Part shown: one piece after another, positions 34,380 through 43,020 of the stretch | Numbering within the stretch: the stretch's first letter is position 1 | Layout: every line of letters begins with the position of its first letter | Assembly (NCBI RefSeq): GCF_018917865.1 | Contig: NZ_JAHLPM010000009.1 | Location: forward strand, 1-64,000 | Direction: 5' to 3' | DNA: 64,000 bases | DNA from: Tissierella simiarum | GTDB taxonomy: Bacteria; Bacillota; Clostridia; Tissierellales; Tissierellaceae | Notes under the pieces: generated by a model | Databases searched by the model: none | What the model was told of the DNA's origin: nothing | What the model saw: the letters and a program-made list of their open reading frames with translations, nothing else | Position numbers and translations under genes: made by a program

Positions 34380-35474
34380 ATGGGTGGTAAACGTAAAATG
34401 TTTATCTATGGAGGAATTATAGGTCTTATTGCTGCTATTCTTATGAAAATGGGCAACCCTGGTAATATGGGCATATGTGTTGCTTGCTTCTACAGAGATA
34501 TTGCTGGTGCTGTAGGTCTTCATAGGGCAGAAGTTGTTCAATACATAAGACCTGAAATCATTGGATTTATTTTTGGTGCCTTTATTATTTCTATTGTTAA
34601 GAGAGATTTTAAATCTCGAGGAGGTTCTTCAACCTTAATTAGATTTTTCCTCGGTTTCTTTTTAGTTATTGGTGCATTGGTCTTTTTAGGCTGTCCTTTA
34701 AGAATGATTTTAAGGTTAGCTAATGGTGACTTAAATGCTATTATTGGACTAGTTGGATATTTAGTAGGTATCTTTATAGGAATTCAGTTCTTAAAAAAAG
34801 GATATACTCTTGGCCGTAGTATAGAACAAAATAAAATTTCAGGATACATTGTTCCCACTATGGCTGTTGTTCTTTTAATATTCTTAGTTATTAAACCTGC
34901 ATTTATCTTCTTCAGTACTGAAGGTCCTGGTTCAATGAAGGCTCCTGTTATTTTATCTTTAGTTCTTGGTATGGTAGTTGGTGCTGTTCTACAAAGAAGT
35001 AGAATTTGTACTGCTGGTGGGTTTAGAGATGCTATGCTCATTAAAGATTACCATTTCTTATGGGGTATTATAGGTATTTTCATTGTGAATTTAATAGCTA
35101 ATCTTATCTTAAATTTTGACAGTTTCCATATAGGATTTGCAGATCAACCTGTAGCCCATAGTAATCATTTATGGAACTTCTTAAGTATGACCTTAGCTGG
35201 TCTTTGCTCTGTTCTTTTAGGAGGCTGTCCAGTTAGACAAACCATTCTTGCTAGTGAAGGAGATACTGATGCTGGAGTTACTATTTTAGGAGTAATTGTT
35301 GGCGCTGCCTTTTCTCACAATTTCGATTTAGCTTCTAGCCCTAAAGGGGCTACTCCAAATGGCAAAATTGCTGTTATTATAGGTATAGTATTCGTCTTAA
35401 TACTGGCTTATGGAATCATAAAAAATAATAATAAAATAAAAAGTCAAAATAAGGAGGTTATAAAGAATGCCTAA
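34380..35474 (+). CDS. yedE: YedE-type putative selenium transporter
   Basis: 364 residues, about ten membrane helices of the YeeE/YedE fold, with the duplicated cysteine motifs NMGICVACFYRDIAG, FLGCPLRMILRL, SRICTAGGFRD and LLGGCPVRQTILASEGD. This group is annotated as a putative selenium transporter because it co-occurs with selenophosphate synthesis genes. It overlaps the following TusA-like gene by 8 bp. Ribosome binding site AAGGGGG at 8 nt. A role in thiosulfate or sulfur import is the alternative for this fold. Confidence 0.88.
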   Translation: MGGKRKMFIYGGIIGLIAAILMKMGNPGNMGICVACFYRDIAGAVGLHRAEVVQYIRPEIIGFIFGAFIISIVKRDFKSRGGSSTLIRFFLGFFLVIGALVFLGCPLRMILRLANGDLNAIIGLVGYLVGIFIGIQFLKKGYTLGRSIEQNKISGYIVPTMAVVLLIFLVIKPAFIFFSTEGPGSMKAPVILSLVLGMVVGAVLQRSRICTAGGFRDAMLIKDYHFLWGIIGIFIVNLIANLILNFDSFHIGFADQPVAHSNHLWNFLSMTLAGLCSVLLGGCPVRQTILASEGDTDAGVTILGVIVGAAFSHNFDLASSPKGATPNGKIAVIIGIVFVLILAYGIIKNNNKIKSQNKEVIKNA

Positions 35475-35679
35475 TATATTAGATGCTAGAGGTAGATCTT
35501 GCCCTGAACCTGTTATTATGACAAAAGCTGCTATTGAATCTAATCCTAAGGGTTCTCTTCAAGTTTTAGTCGATAGCCATGTAGCTGTTGAAAATATAAC
35601 TAGATTTGTTACTGGAAAAGGGTATAATGTAAATGTAGAGCAAGTTAATGAGGAGTTTACACTAAATATTAAAAAATAG
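35467..35679 (+). CDS. TusA/YedF-like sulfur (selenium) carrier
   Basis: 70 residues with the TusA fold and the active motif RGRSCPEPVIMTKAA (Cys-Pro). It overlaps yedE and precedes DUF3343 by 8 bp. The pair YedE plus a TusA-domain protein is typical of the selenium/sulfur trafficking cassette; the C-terminal DsrE-like half of full YedF is absent. The carrier would bind persulfide or selenide delivered through YedE (inference). Confidence 0.87.
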   Translation: MPNILDARGRSCPEPVIMTKAAIESNPKGSLQVLVDSHVAVENITRFVTGKGYNVNVEQVNEEFTLNIKK

Positions 35680-35687
35680 GTGATTTA

Positions 35688-35957
35688 ATGGAAGATTTTT
35701 ATTGTGTAATCACATTTCACGTTACTCAACACGCACTAATATTTGAAAAAACATTGATAGACAAGGGACTTGATGTTAAACTAATGCCTGTACCAAGGCA
35801 AGTTAGTTCTAGTTGCGGCACAGCAGCTAAAGTTTCTTGCAACAAAAAATCTGAAATTATTCAACTTTGTAAAGATAAAAACATACCTGTTGATTCCTTT
35901 CATAGGGTTGAGAACCCTAAAGGAAATAATTGGTTTTTAAAACATTTAAAAAAATAA
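35688..35957 (+). CDS. DUF3343 protein of the selenium-type cassette
   Basis: 89 residues: DFYCVITFHVTQHALIFEK, then LMPVPRQVSSSCGTAAKVSC, the DUF3343 signature with conserved cysteines. DUF3343 proteins commonly sit beside YedE/TusA genes and selenium metabolism. The start lies 8 bp after the TusA-like gene with AGGTGA upstream; a terminator follows. The biochemical role is unknown. Confidence 0.85.
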   Translation: MEDFYCVITFHVTQHALIFEKTLIDKGLDVKLMPVPRQVSSSCGTAAKVSCNKKSEIIQLCKDKNIPVDSFHRVENPKGNNWFLKHLKK

Positions 35958-35964
35958 ATATTTT

Positions 35965-35997
35965 AGTCACCTAGATAATGTTTAGGTGACTCTTTTT
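35965..35997 (+). terminator. Terminator of the yedE cassette
   Basis: A 9-bp stem (35965-35973 with 35983-35991, arm agtcaccta) followed by cttttt, right after the DUF3343 stop codon. Confidence 0.88.
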
Positions 35998-36085
35998 ATT
36001 GTTAAAATAAATATAGTAGTATTTTTTCTTCAAATAGTGTATCATATACAATGGAAAAAAGGAGACTACCTAAGGAGGTAAAAGT

Positions 36086-37468
36086 ATGAATTACGATGTA
36101 ATTATTGTTGGGGCTGGCCCTTGCGGTATATTTACAGCTTTGGAACTGAAAAAAAATAGTCCCAATAAGAGTATATTAATTCTTGAAAAAGGTAACTCAA
36201 TAAAAAAGAGGGTTTGCCCTAAGAGAAAAACTGGTAATTGTATAAACTGTAAACCATGTAACATAACCACAGGTTTTGCAGGAGCTGGTGCTTATTCTGA
36301 TGGTAAACTATCTTTATCCCCTGATGTAGGAGGAAATTTACCAGAGTTTTTAGGCTATGAGCAAACTCAAAAACTAATTGATTATGTTGACAAAATTTAT
36401 ATAGACTTTGGTGCTGATAAAAAGATTTATGGCATCGATAAAGAAAAAGAAATTCATGAAATAAGAAAAAAAGCCATAAGAAGTAATTTAAAATTAGTAG
36501 AGTGTCCTATTAGACATATGGGAACAGAAGAAGGCTATGCAATATATGCTAAAATAGAAGATCATTTAGAAAATATAGGTATAGACTTAAGTTTTAGAAA
36601 CCCTGTTAAAGATATTATCTTAGATGAAAATAAGCATATTAAAGGAGTAGTTGCAGATAAGGAATATTACTCCGATACTGTAGTTATGTCTGTAGGTAGA
36701 GAAGGATCTGACTGGTTAAGAAACCTTTGCTTAAAACATAATATAGATACAGAAACTGGAGATGTAGATATAGGTGTAAGAGTTGAAACAAGAAATGAAG
36801 TTATGGAAGAATTAAATGAAGCTATGTATGAAAGTAAATTAATCTATTATGCTCCAACTTTTGATGATAAGGTTAGGACTTTTTGTGCTAACCCTGGCGG
36901 TGAAGTTTCTACTGAATACTATGAGGGAAATCTAGCTGTGGTAAATGGACATAGTTATAAATCTGAAAACTTAAAATCTAATAACACTAATTTTGCTCTC
37001 TTAGTTACAAAACATTTTACTAAACCTTTTAATTCTCCAATTGAATACGGTATGCATATAGCAAAACTAGGCAATATGCTTTCTGGAAATAAAGTTTTAG
37101 TTCAAAGATATGGTGACTATAAACATGGCAGAAGAACTACCGAAGAAAGACTATATAGAAACAATATTATACCAACTTTAAAAGATGCTGTTCCAGGAGA
37201 TTTAAGTCTTGTGTTGCCTCATAGAATTATGAAAAGTATTGATGATATGATTATTGCTTTGGATAATGTAGCCCCTGGTCTTGCCAGTGACGAAACTTTG
37301 TTATATGGAGTTGAGGTAAAATTCTATTCTAACAAAGTAACAATAAATAAGGACTTTAAGACTAATATTGATGGACTTTATGTAGGTGGAGATGGTGCCG
37401 GAATTACAAGAGGATTAATGCAAGCTAGCGTTAATGGTGTAGTTCTTGGAAGAATATTAAGCAAATAA
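36086..37468 (+). CDS. FAD-dependent dehydrogenase (COG2509 type)
   Basis: 460 residues: N-terminal dinucleotide fold DVIIVGAGPCGIFTALEL, then a cysteine-rich insert CPKRKTGNCINCKPC followed by GFAGAGAYSDGKLSL, and a C-terminal GLYVGGDGAGITRGLMQA. This is the uncharacterised FAD-dependent dehydrogenase group found across Clostridia. The four cysteines after residue 48 could bind a metal or an iron-sulfur centre (inference). Single gene, ATG with AAGGAGGT upstream. The substrate is unknown. Confidence 0.85.
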   Translation: MNYDVIIVGAGPCGIFTALELKKNSPNKSILILEKGNSIKKRVCPKRKTGNCINCKPCNITTGFAGAGAYSDGKLSLSPDVGGNLPEFLGYEQTQKLIDYVDKIYIDFGADKKIYGIDKEKEIHEIRKKAIRSNLKLVECPIRHMGTEEGYAIYAKIEDHLENIGIDLSFRNPVKDIILDENKHIKGVVADKEYYSDTVVMSVGREGSDWLRNLCLKHNIDTETGDVDIGVRVETRNEVMEELNEAMYESKLIYYAPTFDDKVRTFCANPGGEVSTEYYEGNLAVVNGHSYKSENLKSNNTNFALLVTKHFTKPFNSPIEYGMHIAKLGNMLSGNKVLVQRYGDYKHGRRTTEERLYRNNIIPTLKDAVPGDLSLVLPHRIMKSIDDMIIALDNVAPGLASDETLLYGVEVKFYSNKVTINKDFKTNIDGLYVGGDGAGITRGLMQASVNGVVLGRILSK

Positions 37469-37504
37469 CTTTTACCATATTAAAATAATAATGTAAAATA
37501 GTAG

Positions 37505-37532
37505 TTGCATTTTATAATAATTCATATATAAT
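37505..37532 (+). promoter_or_regulatory. Sigma-A promoter of the ABC exporter leader
   Basis: TTGCAT (37505-37510) and TATAAT (37527-37532) with a 16-bp spacer. Transcription would start near 37539, about 30 nt before the leader ORF. Confidence 0.65.
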
Positions 37533-37570
37533 AGAATTAATTGAAATATTTAGAGAAGGAGGTCGTGAAG

Positions 37571-37672
37571 ATGATGTTAACAATAAGATTACTGATGATA
37601 TTGATAATAGAATTACTACAAAACAAACAAATTTCTATAGAATCTAAAGCACGACCTAGGCTTGTCATGTAG
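37571..37672 (+). CDS. 33-residue leader peptide upstream of ABC exporter
   Basis: ATG at 37571 with a perfect AAGGAGGT 7 nt upstream, stop TAG at 37670-37672. The peptide starts hydrophobic (MMLTIRLLMILIIELL) and ends polar and basic (SKARPRLVM). It is the first ORF after a sigma-A promoter and ends 23 bp before a terminator. No protein function is expected. By analogy with BmrB of Bacillus subtilis, which controls bmrCD, it probably acts by ribosome stalling or speed. The analogy is positional; the sequence is not obviously BmrB. Confidence 0.7.
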   Translation: MMLTIRLLMILIIELLQNKQISIESKARPRLVM

Positions 37673-37695
37673 CATTTTATCTTGATTAAAAATTG

Positions 37696-37723
37696 CCATA
37701 GGCGTGTTCGCCTATGGTTTTTT
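37696..37723 (+). terminator. Attenuator terminator A
   Basis: A 9-bp stem (37696-37704 with 37709-37717, arm ccataggcg), 4-nt loop and a run of six T. Textbook intrinsic terminator placed between the leader ORF and the ABC genes. Confidence 0.88.
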
Positions 37724-37788
37724 AATATACCAGTTAGATATGCTTTTATTCATAAGCCTTTTAAATCTAACTGTGTCATTATGAAATG

Positions 37789-37834
37789 AAACCATAGTTA
37801 TATAGACTCTTTGTCTAATACTATGGTTTTTTTT
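37789..37834 (+). terminator. Attenuator terminator B
   Basis: A 10-bp outer stem (37789-37798 with 37820-37829, arm aaaccatagt) with an inner 5-bp stem (37803-37807 with 37813-37817), followed by eight T. It ends 10 bp before the exporter's ribosome binding site. Confidence 0.82.
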
Positions 37835-37856
37835 GTTTCAAAAAGGAGGGAAAGAA

Positions 37857-39662
37857 GTGAAAGAATTTAAAAAACTGTTAAAATTTATGGAAGGGTACAA
37901 AATTATTTATTTATTTGGAATGATATCAATTATTATTTCCCAAATAATAACCACGGTAACCCCTCTACTCATTAGAACCACTATAGACTCTATTATCGGT
38001 GAAGAACCTATTACTTCTTCTATAATTCAGTCTGGAGTAAATTTATTAGGAGGTAAGGAGTATTTAAAAAACAATCTTTGGATTATTGGATTAACCTTAA
38101 TTTTAGTTGCTTTACTTAGAGGAATATTTTTATATCTAAAAAATACTTTATCTAGTAAATCCGCAGAAAATACAACAAAAAATATAAGGGATAATCTTTA
38201 TGATCATATTCAAAGGCTTCCTTATGAATATCATGTTAAATCTGAAACTGGAGAATTGATTCAAAAATGTACTTCTGATGTAGAAACCATAAAAAGATTT
38301 TTAGCAATACAACTAGTAGAAGTAGCTGGTTCTATATCTATGCTTATTTTTATATCTTATGTAATGTTTAATTTAAATGTAAAAATGGCATTAATCTCCA
38401 TGGTAATTTTACCAATTACCTTTACATTTTCAGTAGTATTTTTCAACAGGGTAAAGAAAGATTTTGAGGCTTCAGACGAAGCTGAGGCTCGATTATCTAC
38501 TACCTTACAAGAAAATCTGACAGGAGTTAGAGTAGTAAAAGCTTTTTCAAGACAAAAATTTGAAGTAGATAAATTTGATGAAAAGAATAGAGAGTATAGA
38601 GATTTAACCTACAAACTAATTAAAAATTTATCTACATATTGGTCTTTTTCAGATTTTTTAAGTATGTCTCAAGTAGGGTTGGTTATAACAATGGGCAGCT
38701 ATTGGACTGTAAAAGGTGATATTTCTTTAGGTACATTGGTAGCCTTTACCAGCTATATAAATATGCTTATTTGGCCAATTAGACAGATGGGTAGAACTTT
38801 AACAGATATGGGGAAAGCATTCGTTTCTGTTAAAAGAATTGAAGAAATATTTAATGAACCTATTGAGATTCTTGAAGAAAATCATAAAAAGCCCAATATC
38901 AAGGGAAGTATTACTTTTGAGAATGTATATTTTGAATATGAGCAAAATAAGCCAGTATTAAAAGATGTTTCTTTTAAAGTAAAACCTGGGCAAACTATTG
39001 CTTTAATAGGACCTACGGGTTCTGGTAAAAGTTCTTTAGTCCACTTATTGCCTAGACTTTATGATTATAATAAGGGGTCTATTAAAATTGACAATATTGA
39101 ACTAAAAAATATAGATAAAAAGTGGATAAGAAGAAATGTAGGTTTAGTATTACAGGAACCCTTCCTTTATGCTAAAACTATAAAAGAAAATATAAGATTG
39201 TCTGATCCTACTATGATTGATAATAAGGTATTTGAAGCTTCAAAAATTGCATCTATTCACGAAGATATTATTTCTTTTGAAAAAGGATATGAGACTTTTG
39301 TCGGTGAAAGAGGAGTATCTTTATCTGGAGGTCAGAAGCAAAGAATGGCAATCGCTAGGACCATAATAAATCAGTGTCCCATAGTAATTTTTGATGACTC
39401 TTTATCCGCTGTAGATACGGAAACAGATATTTCAATAAGAACTGCTTTAAGAAAAAGAAAAAATAAATCTACTACTATTATTATATCTCATAGAATTTCG
39501 ACAGTAGCTGAAGCAGATTTAATTCTTGTTTTAGATAAAGGACGGATAATCCAAAGAGGAAACCATAATAGTTTAATAAAAGAAGAAGGTTTATATAAGA
39601 GAGTTTATGAAATTCAAAATTCCTTAGACGATTCAGACAAGGATTTACGATTAAATGCATAA
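37857..39662 (+). CDS. Heterodimeric ABC exporter subunit (degenerate-site half)
   Basis: 601 residues from the GTG at 37857 (AAGGAGGG 6 nt upstream); an upstream TTG at 37833 lies in terminator B and is rejected. A six-helix exporter membrane domain (residues about 10-310) precedes the nucleotide-binding domain: Walker A GPTGSGKSS, signature LSGGQKQR, Walker B VIFDDSLSAVD, H-loop ISHRIS. The catalytic glutamate after Walker B is Asp, so this half supplies the degenerate Walker B. Its canonical signature would complete the active site of the partner encoded next. Likely a BmrC/LmrC-type multidrug or peptide exporter. Confidence 0.92.
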   Translation: MKEFKKLLKFMEGYKIIYLFGMISIIISQIITTVTPLLIRTTIDSIIGEEPITSSIIQSGVNLLGGKEYLKNNLWIIGLTLILVALLRGIFLYLKNTLSSKSAENTTKNIRDNLYDHIQRLPYEYHVKSETGELIQKCTSDVETIKRFLAIQLVEVAGSISMLIFISYVMFNLNVKMALISMVILPITFTFSVVFFNRVKKDFEASDEAEARLSTTLQENLTGVRVVKAFSRQKFEVDKFDEKNREYRDLTYKLIKNLSTYWSFSDFLSMSQVGLVITMGSYWTVKGDISLGTLVAFTSYINMLIWPIRQMGRTLTDMGKAFVSVKRIEEIFNEPIEILEENHKKPNIKGSITFENVYFEYEQNKPVLKDVSFKVKPGQTIALIGPTGSGKSSLVHLLPRLYDYNKGSIKIDNIELKNIDKKWIRRNVGLVLQEPFLYAKTIKENIRLSDPTMIDNKVFEASKIASIHEDIISFEKGYETFVGERGVSLSGGQKQRMAIARTIINQCPIVIFDDSLSAVDTETDISIRTALRKRKNKSTTIIISHRISTVAEADLILVLDKGRIIQRGNHNSLIKEEGLYKRVYEIQNSLDDSDKDLRLNA

Positions 39663-39674
39663 GGGGTGATAATA

Positions 39675-41492
39675 TTGGAACAAGAAAATGAAAAAAAAGA
39701 GAAACTACAGTTTAATGTTTGGAAAGACTTTTTTAAGTATTTAAAACCTTATAAAAAACAGTTTATAATTTTAATTGGCTTAATGATCATAGTTGGGGTT
39801 TTAGATTCCATATTTCCACTACTTACCAAACATGCTATTGATAACTTTGTAAATAAGAATACTACATTAGGAATAGAACGGTTTGCTTTTTTATTCTTTG
39901 GAGCTGTTATTTTATTAGCCGTTACAGTATATTTGTTTTTATCTATTGCAGGAAGAATTGAAACTCAAATGGCATATGATATTCGTAGGTTAGGCTTTGA
40001 AAAGCTTCAAGTTTTACCTTTATCCTACTATGATGAAAAAGCTGTAGGGTGGCTGATGGCCAGGATGACTTCTGATATAAATAGACTTAGTGAAACTATA
40101 TCTTGGGGATTAGTGGACTTTGCCTGGGGAATAACTATGATGACAGCTGTTACTATCGCTATGTTAAGATTAAATTTTAAATTAGCTTTAATTACTTTGT
40201 CTGTAGTTCCATTCTTAGCCTTAGTAAGTGCCTATTTCCAAAAAAGAATATTAAAGGCTCAAAGAGATGTAAGAAAAATCAACTCAAAGATTACGGCTGC
40301 TTATAATGAAGATATCCAAGGTGCTAAGACTACTAAAACTTTAGTAAGAGAAGAAATAAATTTAGAAGAGTTTTCTGAACTAACTAGTAGTATGAAGGTC
40401 AGCTCCATAAGGGCCACTATACTTTCTTCATTATATCTTCCTATAGTTTTAACCTTAGGCAGCATCGGTACTGCCTTTGCTGTAAACTATGGAGGTAAAA
40501 GTGTTATGTTAGGCCTTATAAGTTATGGTACTTTAGTAGCTTTTATATCTTATACAGCTCAATTTTTTGAACCTGTTAGGCAATTAGCAGTTATATTTGC
40601 AGAAGTTCAATCTGCTCAAGCTTCTGCAGAAAGAGTTTTTTCTCTATTAAATGAAGTACCAGCCATTACAGATAGTGAAGAAGTCGTACAAAAATATGGA
40701 GATTTATTAAATCCAAAGAAAGAAGCATGGCCTAAAATTGAAGGTCATCTAGAATTTAAAAATGTTTCTTTTTCCTATAAAGATGGAGAAAAAGTTTTAG
40801 AAAACTTTAATTTAAAAGTAAATCCAGGGGAAACTATAGCCTTAGTGGGAGAAACTGGTTCAGGCAAAAGCACTATTGTGAATCTTTTCTGTAGGTTTTA
40901 TGAGCCTACAGAAGGAAATGTTCTAATAGATGGGATAAACTATAAGGATATGCCTCAAAACTGGATTCATGAAAATTTAGGTTATGTTTTACAAACTCCT
41001 CATCTTTTTAGTGGAACTATTAAAGAAAATATTCAGTACGGAAATTTAAATGCTACTGAACTAGATATAATAAAAGCTAGTAAATTAGTGAATGCCCATG
41101 AATTTATTATGGAAATGGAAAAAGGATATGAAACAGAAGTTGGAGAAGGCGGAAGTTTGCTTTCTACTGGTCAAAAACAACTTATTTCCTTTGCAAGAGC
41201 CATCGTTAGAAATCCACAACTTTTTGTATTGGATGAAGCTACTTCCTCTATAGATACAGAAACAGAAAAAATTATTCAAGATGCTATAAATAAAGTATTA
41301 GATGGTAGAACTAGCTTTGTAATAGCCCATAGATTATCTACTATAAAAAATGCAGATAGAATCCTTGTAATAAAAGATGGAAAAATAATTGAAAATGGAG
41401 ACCATAGAGAGTTAATTAAAAACAAAGGATATTATTATAACCTTTATACTAATCAATTTATAGAAGAACAAAGTAAATCTTTATTAGGATAA
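39675..41492 (+). CDS. Heterodimeric ABC exporter subunit (catalytic half)
   Basis: 605 residues from TTG at 39675, placed 6 nt after AAGGGGTG; a GTG at 39666 overlaps that site. Membrane domain about residues 25-330, then Walker A GETGSGKST, signature altered to LLSTGQKQ, Walker B FVLDEATSSID with intact glutamate, H-loop IAHRLS. A canonical Walker B with an altered signature mirrors the preceding subunit. One good and one degenerate ATP site are therefore expected in the dimer, as in BmrCD, LmrCD and TM287/288. It begins 12 bp after its partner and is closed by a terminator. Confidence 0.93.
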   Translation: MEQENEKKEKLQFNVWKDFFKYLKPYKKQFIILIGLMIIVGVLDSIFPLLTKHAIDNFVNKNTTLGIERFAFLFFGAVILLAVTVYLFLSIAGRIETQMAYDIRRLGFEKLQVLPLSYYDEKAVGWLMARMTSDINRLSETISWGLVDFAWGITMMTAVTIAMLRLNFKLALITLSVVPFLALVSAYFQKRILKAQRDVRKINSKITAAYNEDIQGAKTTKTLVREEINLEEFSELTSSMKVSSIRATILSSLYLPIVLTLGSIGTAFAVNYGGKSVMLGLISYGTLVAFISYTAQFFEPVRQLAVIFAEVQSAQASAERVFSLLNEVPAITDSEEVVQKYGDLLNPKKEAWPKIEGHLEFKNVSFSYKDGEKVLENFNLKVNPGETIALVGETGSGKSTIVNLFCRFYEPTEGNVLIDGINYKDMPQNWIHENLGYVLQTPHLFSGTIKENIQYGNLNATELDIIKASKLVNAHEFIMEMEKGYETEVGEGGSLLSTGQKQLISFARAIVRNPQLFVLDEATSSIDTETEKIIQDAINKVLDGRTSFVIAHRLSTIKNADRILVIKDGKIIENGDHRELIKNKGYYYNLYTNQFIEEQSKSLLG

Positions 41493-41519
41493 AACCTGGG
41501 ATAATATCCCAGGTTTTTT
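41491..41519 (+). terminator. ABC exporter operon terminator
   Basis: A perfect 12-bp stem (41491-41502 with 41506-41517, core cctgggat) followed by T residues, overlapping the stop codon. Confidence 0.87.
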
Positions 41520-41548
41520 ATAATTTGTAGAGAAATATGGTTTTTTCT

Positions 41549-42943
41549 TTACATCAAAAACATTGCTGCTATAGTCGTAACTATTAATCCTATAACCACA
41601 GGTACTAAATTTCTCCTAGATAATTCAAAGGGATCTACTCCACATATGGCGGCGGCTGGTATAAGACCCCAAGGTACTAATGTTCCACCTCCTACCCATA
41701 TGCCTGCTACTTGCCCTAGGGCAGTTAAAGTAGCTATACCTTTCCCTATAGCTGCACCAAAAAGTCTAGCTACTGATCCCGCTAAGGATATTCCAGAGAA
41801 TCCAGAACCATCAAGTCCGGTTATAGCTCCCACTGTAGTCAAAGTTACCGCTCCAACCCCTCCATTTAATGGGACTGCATTGGCTAAAGCTATTCCTAAA
41901 TCATTAACCAATCCTTGAGATCCTTGGGGTAAAAAATCTCCTATTACTTTAATAAATCCTTCATCTCCTAAATAGAAAAAAGCTGCTATAGGAATAACTG
42001 GACCAAATACTTCAAATCCAAATTTAAACCCTTTCACCAAATATGCAGTTATTTCTTCTAATGCTTTTTCTTTATAAGTTAAAAGAGATACTATTATCAA
42101 TATAAATATAGCAGTACCACCTATTAAAGCTGTTGCATCTCCTCCTTGTAATTTTTCTATAAACATAACTACTACATCTATAGCAAATAAAACTGGTACT
42201 AAAACAGCAAATATCTTTTTTGTTCTTGGTGATAATATATTGCTCAGATCCTCTTCTTTATCTTTTGACTTTTTCTCATCTTTCTCTACCCTAATGTTAC
42301 CATTCTTTAAATCTCTTTTTATCATTATAAAAGCAATTATAGTAGTTACCGCTCCCATTATAAAAACTAAAGGTATACTGGCTGAAATTACTTCTCCAAC
42401 AGGTATTCCTGCCGCATCTGCTGTTAATTTTGGTGCTCCTTGAATAATAAAGTCTCCTGATAATGCTATACCATGACCAAATAAGTTCATTGCCACGGCA
42501 ACTCCTATAGCAGGCAATCCTGCATTAACTGCTACAGGCAATAATACTGCCCCTATTAAAGCTACAGCTGGGGAAGGCCAGAAGAACCAGGATATTATCA
42601 TCATAAGTATTCCTATTACCCAATAAGCTAAGATAGGATTTTTTATTAGCTTTGAAAAAGGTGAGATCATCACTTCATTAATGCCAGTTTTAGTTAAAAT
42701 AGTACTCATACCTACTATTATTGAAATAATTAAGATGGTTCCCATTAACTCGATAATAGCATAAATAAAACTATTGAATACAGCCATTATAGATTGGGAT
42801 AAAGAACTAGTAGCAACAATTCCTAATAAGAATATACCAATAATACAAACTAAACTAGTATCTCTTTTTCTAATCATCACTCCTAGTATGATTAAAGTAA
42901 ATAACAAATATATTAAATGAAGTAAGTTTAAATTAGCCTCCAT
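41549..42943 (-). CDS. Multi-helix permease, substrate unknown
   Basis: 464 residues from the ATG at 42943 (TAGGAGGG upstream); the frame extends to 42988 without a binding site. About twelve membrane helices in two similar halves with glycine-rich re-entrant stretches (AMNLFGHGIALSGDFIIQGAP in the first, ANAVPLNGGVGAVTLTTVG and GQVAGIWVGGGTLVPWG in the second), and a charged cytoplasmic loop (EKDEKKSKDKEED) in the middle. This resembles the ion transporter superfamily of carboxylate and Na+/H+ antiporter types; I cannot name the family or substrate. Single gene. Confidence 0.6.
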   Translation of the reverse strand: MEANLNLLHLIYLLFTLIILGVMIRKRDTSLVCIIGIFLLGIVATSSLSQSIMAVFNSFIYAIIELMGTILIISIIVGMSTILTKTGINEVMISPFSKLIKNPILAYWVIGILMMIISWFFWPSPAVALIGAVLLPVAVNAGLPAIGVAVAMNLFGHGIALSGDFIIQGAPKLTADAAGIPVGEVISASIPLVFIMGAVTTIIAFIMIKRDLKNGNIRVEKDEKKSKDKEEDLSNILSPRTKKIFAVLVPVLFAIDVVVMFIEKLQGGDATALIGGTAIFILIIVSLLTYKEKALEEITAYLVKGFKFGFEVFGPVIPIAAFFYLGDEGFIKVIGDFLPQGSQGLVNDLGIALANAVPLNGGVGAVTLTTVGAITGLDGSGFSGISLAGSVARLFGAAIGKGIATLTALGQVAGIWVGGGTLVPWGLIPAAAICGVDPFELSRRNLVPVVIGLIVTTIAAMFLM

Positions 42944-43020
42944 ATTATCCCTCCTAATGAAACTTGTAGTACTACTTAAAATATGCATAAGAGAGATTAA
43001 TGGTTAAAAAAAATTCCACT

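Larger units (their letters stand above)
37655..37834 (+). promoter_or_regulatory. Attenuator with two terminators and alternative pairings
   Basis: Terminator A (37696-37717) and terminator B (37789-37829) can both form. The 3' arm of A (CTATGGTTT, 37712-37720) is also perfectly complementary to the 5' arm of B (AAACCATAG, 37789-37797). A third hairpin (37731-37739 with 37765-37773, cagttagat) brings these arms together. In addition, CCTAGGC near the end of the leader ORF (37655-37661) can pair, with one bulge, with the 5' arm of A. The pairings are mutually exclusive, as in a transcription attenuator whose outcome depends on where the ribosome sits on the leader ORF. Confidence 0.65.

Noticed and set aside
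34329-34541. Antisense frames opposite yedE, feoB, ptsI and other real genes
   Set aside because: They are shadows of well-supported genes in the other strand, without binding sites or recognisable products.
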